From an uncultured Clostridia bacterium (GTDB lineage Bacteria > Bacillota > Clostridia > Oscillospirales > Acutalibacteraceae), in the NCBI GenBank assembly GCA_904420015.1, contig CAJFTS010000038.1, positions 17,503 to 81,502 of the forward strand: a stretch of DNA of 64,000 bases. Direction: 5' to 3'. The number at the start of each line of letters is the position of its first letter. The stretch's first letter is position 1. The position numbers and the translations under genes were made by a program. The notes under the pieces are model-generated. The model was given only the letters and a program-made list of their open reading frames with translations, was not told the origin of the DNA and did no database searches. Positions 48,567 through 57,233 of this stretch are shown in pieces.

Positions 48567-48806
48567 ATGCTGTTTGCATCCATCTTTTTTGATATCGCCG
48601 CCGTTGTCCTTTTGATACTCGGCTTCGTCTTTGAGGATCGGCTCGCCAGGGCGGAACGAAGGCTCTTTCGCCGCATCCGCCGGGCCTGTTCGGTGGGCGG
48701 CCGCAGGGCGAAAGGCTCAAGCGCCCGCCGCCTCGCCGCTCTCCCGCCGCGCCGTGTAGTTGCCAAGGAAGGTGAATTCCGGCAGGTCGCCGGAAAGCGC
48801 GCATAA
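48567..48806 (+). CDS. Small single-helix membrane protein, possibly SOS-controlled
   Basis: 79 residues: one N-terminal helix (LFASIFFDIAAVVLLILGF) then a strongly basic, Arg-rich cytoplasmic tail. ATG preceded by AGGAGGGG, an excellent ribosome binding site. The last 90 bases overlap the 3' end of pheA on the other strand, so the tail composition is shaped by that overlap. No family recognised; the promoter and shape recall SOS-induced division inhibitors, which is inference only. Confidence 0.6.
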   Translation: MLFASIFFDIAAVVLLILGFVFEDRLARAERRLFRRIRRACSVGGRRAKGSSARRLAALPPRRVVAKEGEFRQVAGKRA

Positions 48807-49874
48807 CAGAGAAAGGGTGTCCGCCGTCCGGGCCGACCCAGCAAAGTCCAGATAGAACAGATATTCAAAGCGGCTGTTTTCCATCGGGCGGGATTCGATC
48901 TTCGTCAGGTTGAGCCCGCAGGCCGCAAACCGGGACAGGGTGCGGTGGAGGGAGCCGGTCACATGGGGAAGGGAAAAGGACAGGCTGATCTTGTCCGCCT
49001 CCGGTTCGATGATAAGGTTGCGGGAGATGACGATGAACCGGGTGGTGTTCCCGCCGATGTCCTGGGCCTGCCGCTTGAGGATGACCAGGCCGTTTTTCTT
49101 CGCCGCCTGGGCCGAACAGATGGCCGCGATGGAGGGGTCTCCCTCCTTGGCCACGAGGTCGGCGGCAATGGCGGTGTTGGCGCAGGAGACCGCTTCCGCA
49201 TGGCATTGGGCCAGGGTTCCCCGGCATTGGTTGAGCCCTTGGGGATGGGAATAGATACGCTTGACGGAGGAAAGGCTTGCCCCCGGCACCCCGCACAGGC
49301 AGTGGTCGATGGGGAGCATCTCTTCCCCGACAATGAAAAACCGGTGCTTTAAAAGCAGGTCGTACACCTCTTCCACCGACCCGGCGGTGGAGTTTTCCAC
49401 CGGCACCACGCCGAAGTCCGCTTCTCCCTTCTCTACCGCCTCGAACACGTCGTAAAATTGGGGATAGAAGCGCAGAGGGCTTTTCGGGAACCGCTTGAGG
49501 GCGGCCAGGGAGGAAAAGCTCCCCTCGGTGCCCGGGCAAGCGACGACCGCATCGAGGCGGCTTTGGAGCGGGGCGTCGTCGGCATCCTGAATCTGCTCGC
49601 GCAGCGCCTTCCCGCCGCCCAGCAGGTTGTGCTGCAAGGCACGGGATACATCCATCATCGTCTGAAAAAGAATACGGGCCGGCGCCGGGTAGGCGCCGGC
49701 TTTTTTCGTGACTTCCTGTAAAATTTCCTGCTCGCGCTTCTCATTATAGATCGGCTGGCCGGATTTCGACTTAATGGCCGCCACCTTGGCCGCCGCGTCC
49801 ATCCGGCGCAGAAAGAGGGCGAGCATCTCCTCGTCGATCTGGTCGATCTCCTTGCGGACTTCCTCTAAATTCAT
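48717..49874 (-). CDS. pheA: Bifunctional chorismate mutase / prephenate dehydratase
   Basis: Converts chorismate to prephenate and prephenate to phenylpyruvate. AroQ-type mutase at residues 1-85 (LEEVRKEIDQIDEEMLALFLRR), dehydratase with VVPVENSTAGSVEEVYDLL and NTTRFIVISR, then an ACT domain with ESRPMENSRFEYLFYLD that senses Phe. 385 residues. ATG with AAGGAG 8 bases upstream. Last gene of the aro operon; no tyrA is present. Confidence 0.95.
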   Translation of the reverse strand: MNLEEVRKEIDQIDEEMLALFLRRMDAAAKVAAIKSKSGQPIYNEKREQEILQEVTKKAGAYPAPARILFQTMMDVSRALQHNLLGGGKALREQIQDADDAPLQSRLDAVVACPGTEGSFSSLAALKRFPKSPLRFYPQFYDVFEAVEKGEADFGVVPVENSTAGSVEEVYDLLLKHRFFIVGEEMLPIDHCLCGVPGASLSSVKRIYSHPQGLNQCRGTLAQCHAEAVSCANTAIAADLVAKEGDPSIAAICSAQAAKKNGLVILKRQAQDIGGNTTRFIVISRNLIIEPEADKISLSFSLPHVTGSLHRTLSRFAACGLNLTKIESRPMENSRFEYLFYLDFAGSARTADTLSLLCALSGDLPEFTFLGNYTARRESGEAAGA

Positions 49875-49886
49875 GGGCAATTCTCC

Positions 49887-50975
49887 TTACTGGCAATCGG
49901 TCATCAGGTCGAGCAGGGCAACGGCGACGGCGGACTCCACCACCGGCAGCGCCCGGGGGACGATGCAGGGGTCATGCCGCCCCACCACCGTAAGGGGGAC
50001 CTGCTTTTCCTGCGGGTTTTGCAGGTCTACGGTCTGTTGTTCCTTTGCAATGGAGGGGGTGGGCTTAAACGCCACCCGCAGCAGCAGGGGCATGCCCGAG
50101 GTGATCCCGCCCAAGGCCCCGCCGTGGCGGTTGGTAGTGGTGCGCACCTGCCCGCCCTCCATGGCATAGGGGTCGTTGTGCTCGCTGCCCCGCAGCCCGG
50201 CGGCGGCAAAGCCTGCGCCGAATTCCACCCCGCGTACCGCCGGAATCCCGAAGAGGATGGAAGCGAGCCGGTTCTCCACCCCGTCGAAGATGGGGGAGCC
50301 GATTCCTGCGGGCAGCCCCGCCGCCGCGCATTCCACGATCCCTCCCACGCTGTCGCAGTCTAAGCGTGCCTTCTCGATTTCGATGCGCATTTTGTCCTGG
50401 GCCTTGGGGTCGATTACCGGGAAGGGCCGTCTGGAAAGGTCCAGCAGCTCCTCCTTGGAAACCTTCACCGGATCGAAGGGGGTGTCTCCCACCCCGGCGA
50501 TGGCATAGGCGTGGGAGCCGATGACGATTCCCCTGCGAAGGAGGATCTGCCGGCATACCGCCCCGGCAAAGACCAGCGGCGCCGTCAGGCGGCCGGAGAA
50601 ATGCCCGCCCCCTCTGGGGTCGTTGGCCCCGTGATAGCGTACGCCGCCGGTAAAGTCGGCGTGGCCGGGCCGGGGCTTTGTCAGCAGGTTGGCGTAGTCC
50701 CCGGAACGGGTGTTGGTGTTGGCGATGACGGCGGCCAGGGGAGCGCCGGTGGTGTGCCCGTCGAGAAGGCCGGAAAGCACCTGCGGCGCATCCCCCTCCC
50801 TGCGGGGGGTGGAGGCCCGGTCCTGCCCCGGCGCCCGGCGCTTCATTTGCAGGAGCACCTCCTCCATGTCGATGGCCTCGCCCGCCGGCAGGCCGTCGAG
50901 CACCGCGCCGATGGCGGGCCCGTGGCTTTCCCCGAAAATCGAAAGCCGGATGTGATTACCCCAGGTGGATGCCAT
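49887..50975 (-). CDS. aroC: Chorismate synthase
   Basis: FMN-dependent elimination that makes chorismate from EPSP. Signatures GESHGPAIGAVLDGLPAG and RYHGANDPRGGGHFSGRLTAPLVFAGAV. 362 residues. The second of two close ATGs is used (GGAGG 8 bases upstream). Overlaps the aroA stop by 20 bases and precedes pheA by 12. Confidence 0.96.
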   Translation of the reverse strand: MASTWGNHIRLSIFGESHGPAIGAVLDGLPAGEAIDMEEVLLQMKRRAPGQDRASTPRREGDAPQVLSGLLDGHTTGAPLAAVIANTNTRSGDYANLLTKPRPGHADFTGGVRYHGANDPRGGGHFSGRLTAPLVFAGAVCRQILLRRGIVIGSHAYAIAGVGDTPFDPVKVSKEELLDLSRRPFPVIDPKAQDKMRIEIEKARLDCDSVGGIVECAAAGLPAGIGSPIFDGVENRLASILFGIPAVRGVEFGAGFAAAGLRGSEHNDPYAMEGGQVRTTTNRHGGALGGITSGMPLLLRVAFKPTPSIAKEQQTVDLQNPQEKQVPLTVVGRHDPCIVPRALPVVESAVAVALLDLMTDCQ

Positions 50976-52245
50976 TTGCATGCCCTCCCAATCGATTGTA
51001 TTCGTCAAAAAACGTGGGATACGATTTGTTGACCGCCTGTGCGCCGGTGATGGTGACCGCGTCCTCCGCCCCCAGGGCGGCCATGGCGGCGGCCATGACG
51101 ATGCGGTGGTCGTTGGCCCCGTCCACCGTCCCGCCGGTAAAGCGGGATACCCCGTGGATCAAAAGCCCGTCCGCCGTCTCCTCACACCGCCCGCCCAGCG
51201 CCCCTATGAGGGCGGCGGTGGTTTTCAGCCGGTCGCTTTCCTTGATGCGCAGCCGCTGGGCGTGATGGATGCGGCTGACCCCGTCGGCCAGGGCGGCGGT
51301 GACCGCCAGGATGGGGACCAGGTCGGGAATCTGGGCCGCGTCGATGTCTTGGGCCTTCAGCCGGCCGGCCGGCGGGGCGCAGAGAAGGGCGCCGTCCGCC
51401 CGTCTCTCCACCGCTACCCCGAAGCCCTCAAAGAGGGAAAGGGCCGCCTTGTCCCCCTGCACCGAGTCAAGCCTCAGCCCGGTCAGGGCCAGGCGGCTTC
51501 CGAAGGCGGCCGCTGCCAGGAAAAAGGCCGCCTGGGACCAGTCCGCCTCCACCTGGAAGGACCTGGGACGGTAACGCTGCCCCCCCTTGACCCGCCACCC
51601 GCCGGGCAGAGGCTCCACCTCGATCCCAAATTCCGCAAGGATTTGCAGGGTCAGGTCGATGTAGCCCGCCGACTGTAGCGGCGTGGTCAGGCGGATTTCA
51701 CTCTCTCCGTCCAGGAGTGGGAGGGCGAACAGCAGCCCGGTGATAAACTGGGAGCTGACGTCCCCGGGCAAGGAAAACACCCCCGGCTTGAGCCGGCCGG
51801 AAATGGACAGAGGCAGCCCTCCCTGGGTCTTGCAGGCGACCCCCGCCCCCGGCAGGCAGTCGAGATAGACCCCGATGGGCCGCGTGGGAAGCTTTCCTTC
51901 CCCGGTGAACACCGCGTCAACGCCCAGCGCCGCCGCCACCGGGATAAAAAAGCGCAGGGTGGAGCCCGATTCCCCGCAGGGCAGCACGGCCCGGCCTTTC
52001 GCCGGCCGCCCCTCCCGGCGGATGCCGGTGACGGTCAGACGCGCCCCGTCGAGGCGGGTTTCGGCGCCCAGCGTCTGGGCAAGCCCGATGGTGGCCTTGA
52101 TGTCGTCGGACAGCGCCACCGGGGAGAGGACGCTCTCTCCCTCGGCCAGCGCCGCGCAGAGGATGGCCCGGTGGGCGGCGGATTTCGAGGGGGGCGGCGC
52201 GACCTCCCCGGCCAGGGCCGCCGGGGTGAGAACTGCGGTGGACAT
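50956..52245 (-). CDS. aroA: EPSP synthase (3-phosphoshikimate 1-carboxyvinyltransferase)
   Basis: Joins shikimate-3-phosphate with PEP. Motifs PPPSKSAAHRAI at the N-terminus, LPCGESGSTLRFFIPVAA near residue 90, and DGANDHRIVMAAAMAAL near the C-terminus. 429 residues. ATG with AAGGAGG 9 bases upstream. aroK is not in this operon. Confidence 0.96.
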   Translation of the reverse strand: MSTAVLTPAALAGEVAPPPSKSAAHRAILCAALAEGESVLSPVALSDDIKATIGLAQTLGAETRLDGARLTVTGIRREGRPAKGRAVLPCGESGSTLRFFIPVAAALGVDAVFTGEGKLPTRPIGVYLDCLPGAGVACKTQGGLPLSISGRLKPGVFSLPGDVSSQFITGLLFALPLLDGESEIRLTTPLQSAGYIDLTLQILAEFGIEVEPLPGGWRVKGGQRYRPRSFQVEADWSQAAFFLAAAAFGSRLALTGLRLDSVQGDKAALSLFEGFGVAVERRADGALLCAPPAGRLKAQDIDAAQIPDLVPILAVTAALADGVSRIHHAQRLRIKESDRLKTTAALIGALGGRCEETADGLLIHGVSRFTGGTVDGANDHRIVMAAAMAALGAEDAVTITGAQAVNKSYPTFFDEYNRLGGHANGIHLG

Positions 52246-52267
52246 GGGTACGCCTCCTTCCAGTTTG

Positions 52268-53317
52268 TTATATTTTAATAAAAGATTCCAATTCGTTTAA
52301 TTCGACCGGCCGGAGAAAGGAATCCCCGATCCCGTGCAGCAGCACAAAGCTGACCCCGTTTGTGCCGCGCTTTTTGTCGGTAAAGGCGGCCTTGGCCAGC
52401 TCCTCGTCGGAAAAGCCGGTTTGGGTGGGAAGAGAGAATTTCTCCAGCACCGCCTGGATGCGCGCGGCCGTACCCGGCTCGGTCACCCCCGCCTTTTCCC
52501 CGGCCAGAGCCGCCCGCACCATGCCGACGGCCACCGCCTCGCCGTGGGCGACCCCTTCATAGTGGTGGAGCCGCTCAATGGCGTGGCCCAGGGTGTGGCC
52601 GAAGTTTAAAAGCATCCGTTCCCCCTGCTCCTTCTCGTCGTTTTCCACCACCTGCCGTTTGATGTCAATGCAGCGGGCGATCATTTCCTCCAGGAAGCCG
52701 TGGACGTCCTCGGCCTCCATCCGGGAAAACAGATCCTTGTCCTTGATGCACCCGGCCTTGACGGCCTCCGCCATGCCGTCGGAGAAGTACCGCCCCGGCA
52801 GGGTGGAAAGGGTGCCGATGTCGCAAAGCACCAGAGAGGGCTGCCAGAAGGCGCCCACCAGGTTTTTGCCCACCTCCAGGTCCACTCCCGTCTTGCCGCC
52901 TACCGAGCTGTCCACCTGGGCGAGCAGGGAGGTGGGAATCTGCACGAAGGGGATTCCCCGCAGGTAGGTGGCGCTGGCAAAGCCGCACATATCCCCGGTA
53001 ACGCCGCCCCCCAGGGCCACCGCCATGTCCTTGCGGGTCAGCCCCGCCGCCGCAAACACCTCGTACATTTCCGCAATGGTGGAAAGGCGCTTTTGCGCCT
53101 CCCCCGCCGGGAAGGTGTACACGGCCGCCTGGATGCCGCAGGCCTGTAAAGAGCGTTTGACCGCCGCCGCGTAGAGGGGGCCTACGTTCGAGTCGGTGAC
53201 GATTACCGCCCGGGAGGGGCTAAGGCGCTTTTGAATCTCCTCCCCCGCCCGGCTGAGAAGCCCTTTTCCGATAAGCACGTCGTATTCCTTGGACGTGCGG
53301 ACGGTGATCGTTCTCAT
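52268..53317 (-). CDS. aroB: 3-Dehydroquinate synthase
   Basis: NAD- and metal-dependent cyclisation of DAHP. Motifs GGGVTGDMCGFASATYLRGI, PTSLLAQVDSSVGGKTGVD and the zinc ligand region NFGHTLGHAIE. 349 residues. ATG overlaps the aroF stop by four bases; aroA follows after 22 bases. Confidence 0.96.
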   Translation of the reverse strand: MRTITVRTSKEYDVLIGKGLLSRAGEEIQKRLSPSRAVIVTDSNVGPLYAAAVKRSLQACGIQAAVYTFPAGEAQKRLSTIAEMYEVFAAAGLTRKDMAVALGGGVTGDMCGFASATYLRGIPFVQIPTSLLAQVDSSVGGKTGVDLEVGKNLVGAFWQPSLVLCDIGTLSTLPGRYFSDGMAEAVKAGCIKDKDLFSRMEAEDVHGFLEEMIARCIDIKRQVVENDEKEQGERMLLNFGHTLGHAIERLHHYEGVAHGEAVAVGMVRAALAGEKAGVTEPGTAARIQAVLEKFSLPTQTGFSDEELAKAAFTDKKRGTNGVSFVLLHGIGDSFLRPVELNELESFIKI

Positions 53318-54351
53318 ATGGCGGTCACCCCCGTATCCAGCCCCTCGGCGGAAAGGACCTCCTTGGCCTTTTTCAGCCGCTTGGCGATGATGTCGAATTG
53401 ATCGGGCGTGATGGACTGAGCCCCGTCGGAAAGGGCGCGGGCCGGGTCGTTGTGTACCTCGATGATCAGGCCGTCGGCGCCCGCGGCGATGGCCGCCATG
53501 CTCAGCGGCTCCACCAGCCAGGTGATGCCCGCCGCATGGCTCGGGTCCACCACCACCGGCAGGTGGGAGCGGTTTTTGAGGATCGGGACCGCCGAAATGT
53601 CCAGGGTGTTGCGGGTGAAGGTCTCGAAGGTGCGGATCCCCCGCTCGCAGAGAATGACCTTCTCGTTGCCGCCGCTCATAATGTATTCGGCGCTCATAAG
53701 AAACTCGCTCAAGGTGTTGGCCAGGCCGCGCTTTAACAGGATCGGCTTATCCAGCTTCCCCAGTTCCTTTAAGAGCTCAAAGTTCTGCATGTTGCGCGCG
53801 CCGACCTGGATGATGTCCACGTCCTCGAACAGGTCCAGATGGGCCACCGACATGATCTCGGTGACAATGGGGAGCCCCGTCTTTTTCCTGGCCTCCTGCA
53901 AAAGCTCCAGCCCTTCCGCCCGCAGGCCCTGGAAGGCGTAGGGAGAGGTGCGGGGCTTGAAGGCGCCGCCCCGCAGGAAGGAGGCGCCCGCCGCCTTGAC
54001 CCGCTCGGCCACGCCGCAGATCTGCTCCTCGCTCTCCACCGAGCAGGGGCCCGCGATCAGGGTCAGCGACCCGTCCCCGATGGTCTGTCCGCCCGGCAGG
54101 GTTATCACGGTGTTGTCGGGATGAAATTTGCGGTTGGCCTTCTTATACGGCTCCTGCACCCGCTTGACGGAGGCCACAATCGGCTGCGCCTTGACGAAAT
54201 CAATGTCGATGGAGGCGGTGTCCCCCAGCAGGCCCAAAACAGTTTCATGGGTGCCGTGCCAGGCGTTGACCGTCACGCCCATTTTCGTAAAAATGTGGCT
54301 GAGCTCCTCCACCTTTTCCGGGCTCGCACCCTGTTTTAAAACGATAATCAT
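53314..54351 (-). CDS. aroF: DAHP synthase (type I-beta, with N-terminal ferredoxin-like domain)
   Basis: First step of aromatic synthesis, from PEP and erythrose-4-phosphate. Residues 1-70 (MIIVLKQGASPEKVEELSHI) form the ferredoxin-like regulatory domain found in Thermotoga-type enzymes; the barrel has LIAGPCSVES and RGGAFKPRTSPYAFQG. 345 residues. ATG with AAAGGGA upstream. First gene of the operon behind an attenuator-type leader. Confidence 0.96.
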   Translation of the reverse strand: MIIVLKQGASPEKVEELSHIFTKMGVTVNAWHGTHETVLGLLGDTASIDIDFVKAQPIVASVKRVQEPYKKANRKFHPDNTVITLPGGQTIGDGSLTLIAGPCSVESEEQICGVAERVKAAGASFLRGGAFKPRTSPYAFQGLRAEGLELLQEARKKTGLPIVTEIMSVAHLDLFEDVDIIQVGARNMQNFELLKELGKLDKPILLKRGLANTLSEFLMSAEYIMSGGNEKVILCERGIRTFETFTRNTLDISAVPILKNRSHLPVVVDPSHAAGITWLVEPLSMAAIAAGADGLIIEVHNDPARALSDGAQSITPDQFDIIAKRLKKAKEVLSAEGLDTGVTAI

Positions 54352-54415
54352 ACGATCGACTCCCTTTCTTGTGCATTATTTTAGTTGAGCGCAGCGGCCG
54401 TTTTGAATACGGCGG

Positions 54416-54454
54416 AAAAACAAAAAGCGGAGCCCATGTCACCATGAGCTCCGC
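54416..54454 (-). terminator. Terminator in the aro operon leader (attenuator)
   Basis: On the minus strand GCGGAGCTCATG / CATGGGCTCCGC, a 12-bp stem with one G-U pair and a GTGA loop, followed by TTTTTGTTTTT. It lies 65 bases before aroF, inside the leader and after the leader-peptide stop. Confidence 0.9.
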
Positions 54455-54493
54455 AAAGGATCAAACGGAATGAAAGAAAAAAATCCCGTTGTG

Positions 54494-54604
54494 TTAATCC
54501 AAGGCTTTTTGCTTCACAGCAGACAGACGGGCACGGCAAAACAGACGGCCGTAATAATAACGGACGCCGTAAAAGCCGGTAAATCGTCTGCTCAGATGAC
54601 ACAT
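54494..54604 (-). CDS. Phe/Tyr-rich leader peptide of the aro operon
   Basis: 36 codons starting ATG TGT CAT and ending in TAA. Residues 8-22 (FTGFYGVRYYYGRLF) contain three Phe and four Tyr, including three Tyr in a row, and no Trp. It begins 36 bases after the predicted -10 and is followed by the attenuator hairpin. A GGGGGA / AAGGATC purine stretch precedes the ATG. The arms TTTTGCTTCA (spanning the start) and TGAAGCAAAA (near the stop) can pair over the whole ORF, and AAAGGATC before it can pair with GATCCTTT at the base of the terminator. Likely a translation sensor for charged tRNA-Phe/Tyr. Confidence 0.75.
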   Translation of the reverse strand: MCHLSRRFTGFYGVRYYYGRLFCRARLSAVKQKALD

Positions 54605-54639
54605 GAAGCAAAATCCCCCGATCCTTTTTCGTTGCTTTC

Positions 54640-54668
54640 ATCATAACGCCCGGGATTTCCAATGTCAA
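54640..54668 (-). promoter_or_regulatory. Promoter of the aro operon
   Basis: On the minus strand a perfect TTGACA, 17 bases, TATGAT. It drives the leader peptide and aroF-aroB-aroA-aroC-pheA. Confidence 0.85.
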
Positions 54669-54785
54669 GCCGAAGATTCCGGGCGAAGAGAGTCGGAATT
54701 TGTGCATATTGTTGCTTTAAAAGATAAAAGCGTTAAATTAGCAAAGAAATAAACGGCTTTTTGCACGGGATGCACAAAATATGCC

Positions 54786-55628
54786 TTAGTTTTTACCGGC
54801 CAGCTCGTCAAACCGGTCCCGCAGCCAATTCTGGCACAGGCCCAGCCACTGGGCCACCCGGGGCTTTACATACCGCGCCTCCCCGCCGCTGGTCTCCTCG
54901 GTGGCCAGGGAGATGCCGTGCTGCCCCTCGGGGAAGATGTGCAGCTCGTAGGGAATATCCTTTTCCCGCAGGGCCCAGGCCATCAGCAGGGTGTTCTGCA
55001 TGGGGACCGCGTCGTCCGCAAAGGTGGTCCACAGGAAGGTGGGCGGGAAATCGGCCGGCACGTGCTTTTCCAGGGAGAGCAGGTCCAAGGCGGCCGGGTC
55101 GTTTCGCTTGTCCCCCAGCGTCCGGTCAAAGGAACCCCGGTGGGCGTATTCCCCGGAGGTGATCACCGGGTAGCTGAGCACCATCAGGTCGGGCCGGGAG
55201 GCGCCGGGACGGATGCCGGGCGCCGCGGCAAGGTCCGTCGTATGGTATTCCCCCAGGGCCGCCGCCAGGTGGGAACCCGCCGAAAAGCCCAGCGCCGCCA
55301 CCCGGTTCGGGTCGATGGACCATTCCTCCGCCCGTTCCCGGATCAGGGAGAAGGCACGGGCCGCGTCCTTGAGGGGAGCGGGATGACGGTGGGGCTCGCA
55401 GGAATACCAGAGCACAAAGGACTGGTAGCCCGCCGCGCTAAACTGCAGCGCAACCGCCTCCGCCTCCCGGGGGGAGCATTCCAGGTAGCCGCTGCCCGGG
55501 AACACCACCACCGCCGGGCGGGGCTTGTCGCTTTTGAGCAGGTAGGCGTCCAGTGTGGGGCGAAACCCGTCCCCGGTATCGCCCGGATAAGGGAATTGGC
55601 CCCATAGATCAAGCGTCGTCGCAATCAT
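54786..55628 (-). CDS. Alpha/beta-hydrolase (acetyl-esterase-like)
   Basis: Predicted carbohydrate or small-ester esterase. Oxyanion HGG-like PGSGYLECSP, nucleophile elbow ALGFSAGSHLAA with catalytic Ser, Asp in TFADDAVPMQNT, and His in EGQHGISLA, the BD-FAE/acetyl-xylan-esterase plan. 280 residues, no signal peptide. ATG with AAGGAG 10 bases upstream. Single gene, ends 118 bases before the aro promoter. Confidence 0.85.
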   Translation of the reverse strand: MIATTLDLWGQFPYPGDTGDGFRPTLDAYLLKSDKPRPAVVVFPGSGYLECSPREAEAVALQFSAAGYQSFVLWYSCEPHRHPAPLKDAARAFSLIRERAEEWSIDPNRVAALGFSAGSHLAAALGEYHTTDLAAAPGIRPGASRPDLMVLSYPVITSGEYAHRGSFDRTLGDKRNDPAALDLLSLEKHVPADFPPTFLWTTFADDAVPMQNTLLMAWALREKDIPYELHIFPEGQHGISLATEETSGGEARYVKPRVAQWLGLCQNWLRDRFDELAGKN

Positions 55629-55717
55629 AGTAAGCAATCTCCTTTTGTATCGTCCTTCCAGGACATGGATTTTCTTTATTTTACACCACTCCAACCGGCC
55701 TTTCAATAAAATTTCAG

Positions 55718-55746
55718 TTGTATAAACGGAAAAAACGTGCTACTAT
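55718..55746 (+). promoter_or_regulatory. Promoter of the O-acetylhomoserine sulfhydrylase gene
   Basis: TTGTAT, 17 bases, TACTAT, 40 bases before the start. No S-box or SAM riboswitch lies between promoter and gene. Confidence 0.65.
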
Positions 55747-55786
55747 TTTTCGCATACGAAAACCAAATGCAAAGGAGTGTGCAACC

Positions 55787-57058
55787 TTGAGCGAATTCGG
55801 ATTTGACACCAAATGCGTGCAGGAGGGCTTCAAGCCGAAAAACGGCGAGCCCCGGGTCCTGCCCATTTACCAAAGCACCACCTACAAGTATGAATCCTCC
55901 GAGCAGATGGGGCGGCTCTTCGATTTGGAAGAGGACGGCTTCTTTTACACCCGCCTGGCCAACCCCACCCTGGCGGCGGTGGAGGATAAGATCGCCGCGA
56001 TGGAGGGCGGCGTGGGCGCCATGCTCACCTCATCCGGACAGGCGGCCAGCTTTCTCTCCCTGTTCAACATCGTCAGCGCCGGGGAGCATATCGTTTCCTC
56101 CTCGGCCATTTACGGCGGCACCTTCAACCTCTTAAACGTCACCATGCGCCGTATGGGCATCGACGTGACCTTTGTCAATCCCGACGACGATGCGCAGGCC
56201 ATCGCCGGGGCGTTCCAGGAAAACACCCGGGCGGTCTTTGTGGAGTCCATCGCAAACCCGGCCCTGATCGTCACCGATATCAAAAAATTCGCCGATCTGG
56301 CCCATGCCCACGGCGTCCCTCTCATCGTGGACAACACCTTCCCCACCCCTGCCAACTTCCGGCCCTTCGAGCATGGGGCGGACATCGTCACCCATTCCAC
56401 CACCAAGTACATGGACGGCCACGCCACCTCGGTGGGCGGCGTCATTGTGGACGGGGGCAGGTTCGACTGGACCAACGGCAAGTTCCCGTCTTTGTGCGAG
56501 CCGGACGAATCCTATCACGGGGTTACCTACACCGAACGGTTTGGAGCCGCCGCCTACCTGGTCAAGGCCCGGGCACAGCTGATGCGGGATCTGGGTTGCA
56601 TTCCCGGCCCCCAGAACGCCTTCCTGCTTAATCTGGGGCTGGAAACCCTGTCTCTGCGGATGAAGAAGCACTGCGAGAACGCCCAAAAGGTGGCGCAATA
56701 CCTGGAAAAGAACGAAAAGATCGCCTGGGTCAATTATCCCGGCCTGCCCTCTAGTCCCTATTACCAGCTTTCAAAGAAGATCATGCCGAACGGCACCTGC
56801 GGCGTGGTTTCCTTCGGCGTCAAGGGCGGCCGGGAGGCGGCCACCCGGTTTATGGACCACCTGAAGCTGGCGGCCATCGTCACCCACGTGGCCGACGCGC
56901 GCACCTGCGTGCTTCACCCGGCCTCCACCACCCACCGTCAGCTGACCGACGAGCAGCTTAAGGAATGCGGCGTGTCCCCGGATCTGATCCGTTTCTCGGT
57001 GGGCATCGAGGATGCAAGCGACATCATTGCAGATATTGAGCAGGCTTTAAACGCCTAA
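55787..57058 (+). CDS. metY: O-acetylhomoserine sulfhydrylase (Cys/Met metabolism PLP enzyme)
   Basis: Makes homocysteine from O-acetylhomoserine and sulfide with PLP. N-terminal FDTKCVQEGFKPKNGEPRVLPIYQSTTY, PLP Lys in ADIVTHSTTKYMDGHATSVGG and the C-terminal RFSVGIEDASDIIADIEQAL. 423 residues. TTG start with AAAGGAG 9 bases upstream; the longer frame lacks a site. Length and YKYESSEQMG favour the MetY-type over cystathionine enzymes. Confidence 0.9.
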   Translation: MSEFGFDTKCVQEGFKPKNGEPRVLPIYQSTTYKYESSEQMGRLFDLEEDGFFYTRLANPTLAAVEDKIAAMEGGVGAMLTSSGQAASFLSLFNIVSAGEHIVSSSAIYGGTFNLLNVTMRRMGIDVTFVNPDDDAQAIAGAFQENTRAVFVESIANPALIVTDIKKFADLAHAHGVPLIVDNTFPTPANFRPFEHGADIVTHSTTKYMDGHATSVGGVIVDGGRFDWTNGKFPSLCEPDESYHGVTYTERFGAAAYLVKARAQLMRDLGCIPGPQNAFLLNLGLETLSLRMKKHCENAQKVAQYLEKNEKIAWVNYPGLPSSPYYQLSKKIMPNGTCGVVSFGVKGGREAATRFMDHLKLAAIVTHVADARTCVLHPASTTHRQLTDEQLKECGVSPDLIRFSVGIEDASDIIADIEQALNA

Positions 57059-57069
57059 AAAAGCAAAGA

Positions 57070-57107
57070 AAAGTCCCGGCGGGATGTATCCCGCCGGGAC
57101 TTTTTTT
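57070..57107 (+). terminator. Terminator of metY
   Basis: AAAGTCCCGGCGGGAT / ATCCCGCCGGGACTTT, then TTTT. Confidence 0.92.
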
Positions 57108-57233
57108 GTTTGGAGAAGGAGGGAGAAGATTGGCTGTAAGGAGCGGACGAACCAGGCGGTTACTCAAGGGGAAGGTCGCCCGGCCCTAGCGGGACCGGCA
57201 AGCCGAAGGGAAAAACCGTTCCTTCTGGTGCCA

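Noticed and set aside
54352..54668. T-box leader before aroF
   Set aside because: No T-box consensus (GGGTGG-type bulge), no specifier-loop architecture; the leader instead has a translated Phe/Tyr ORF and a simple terminator.
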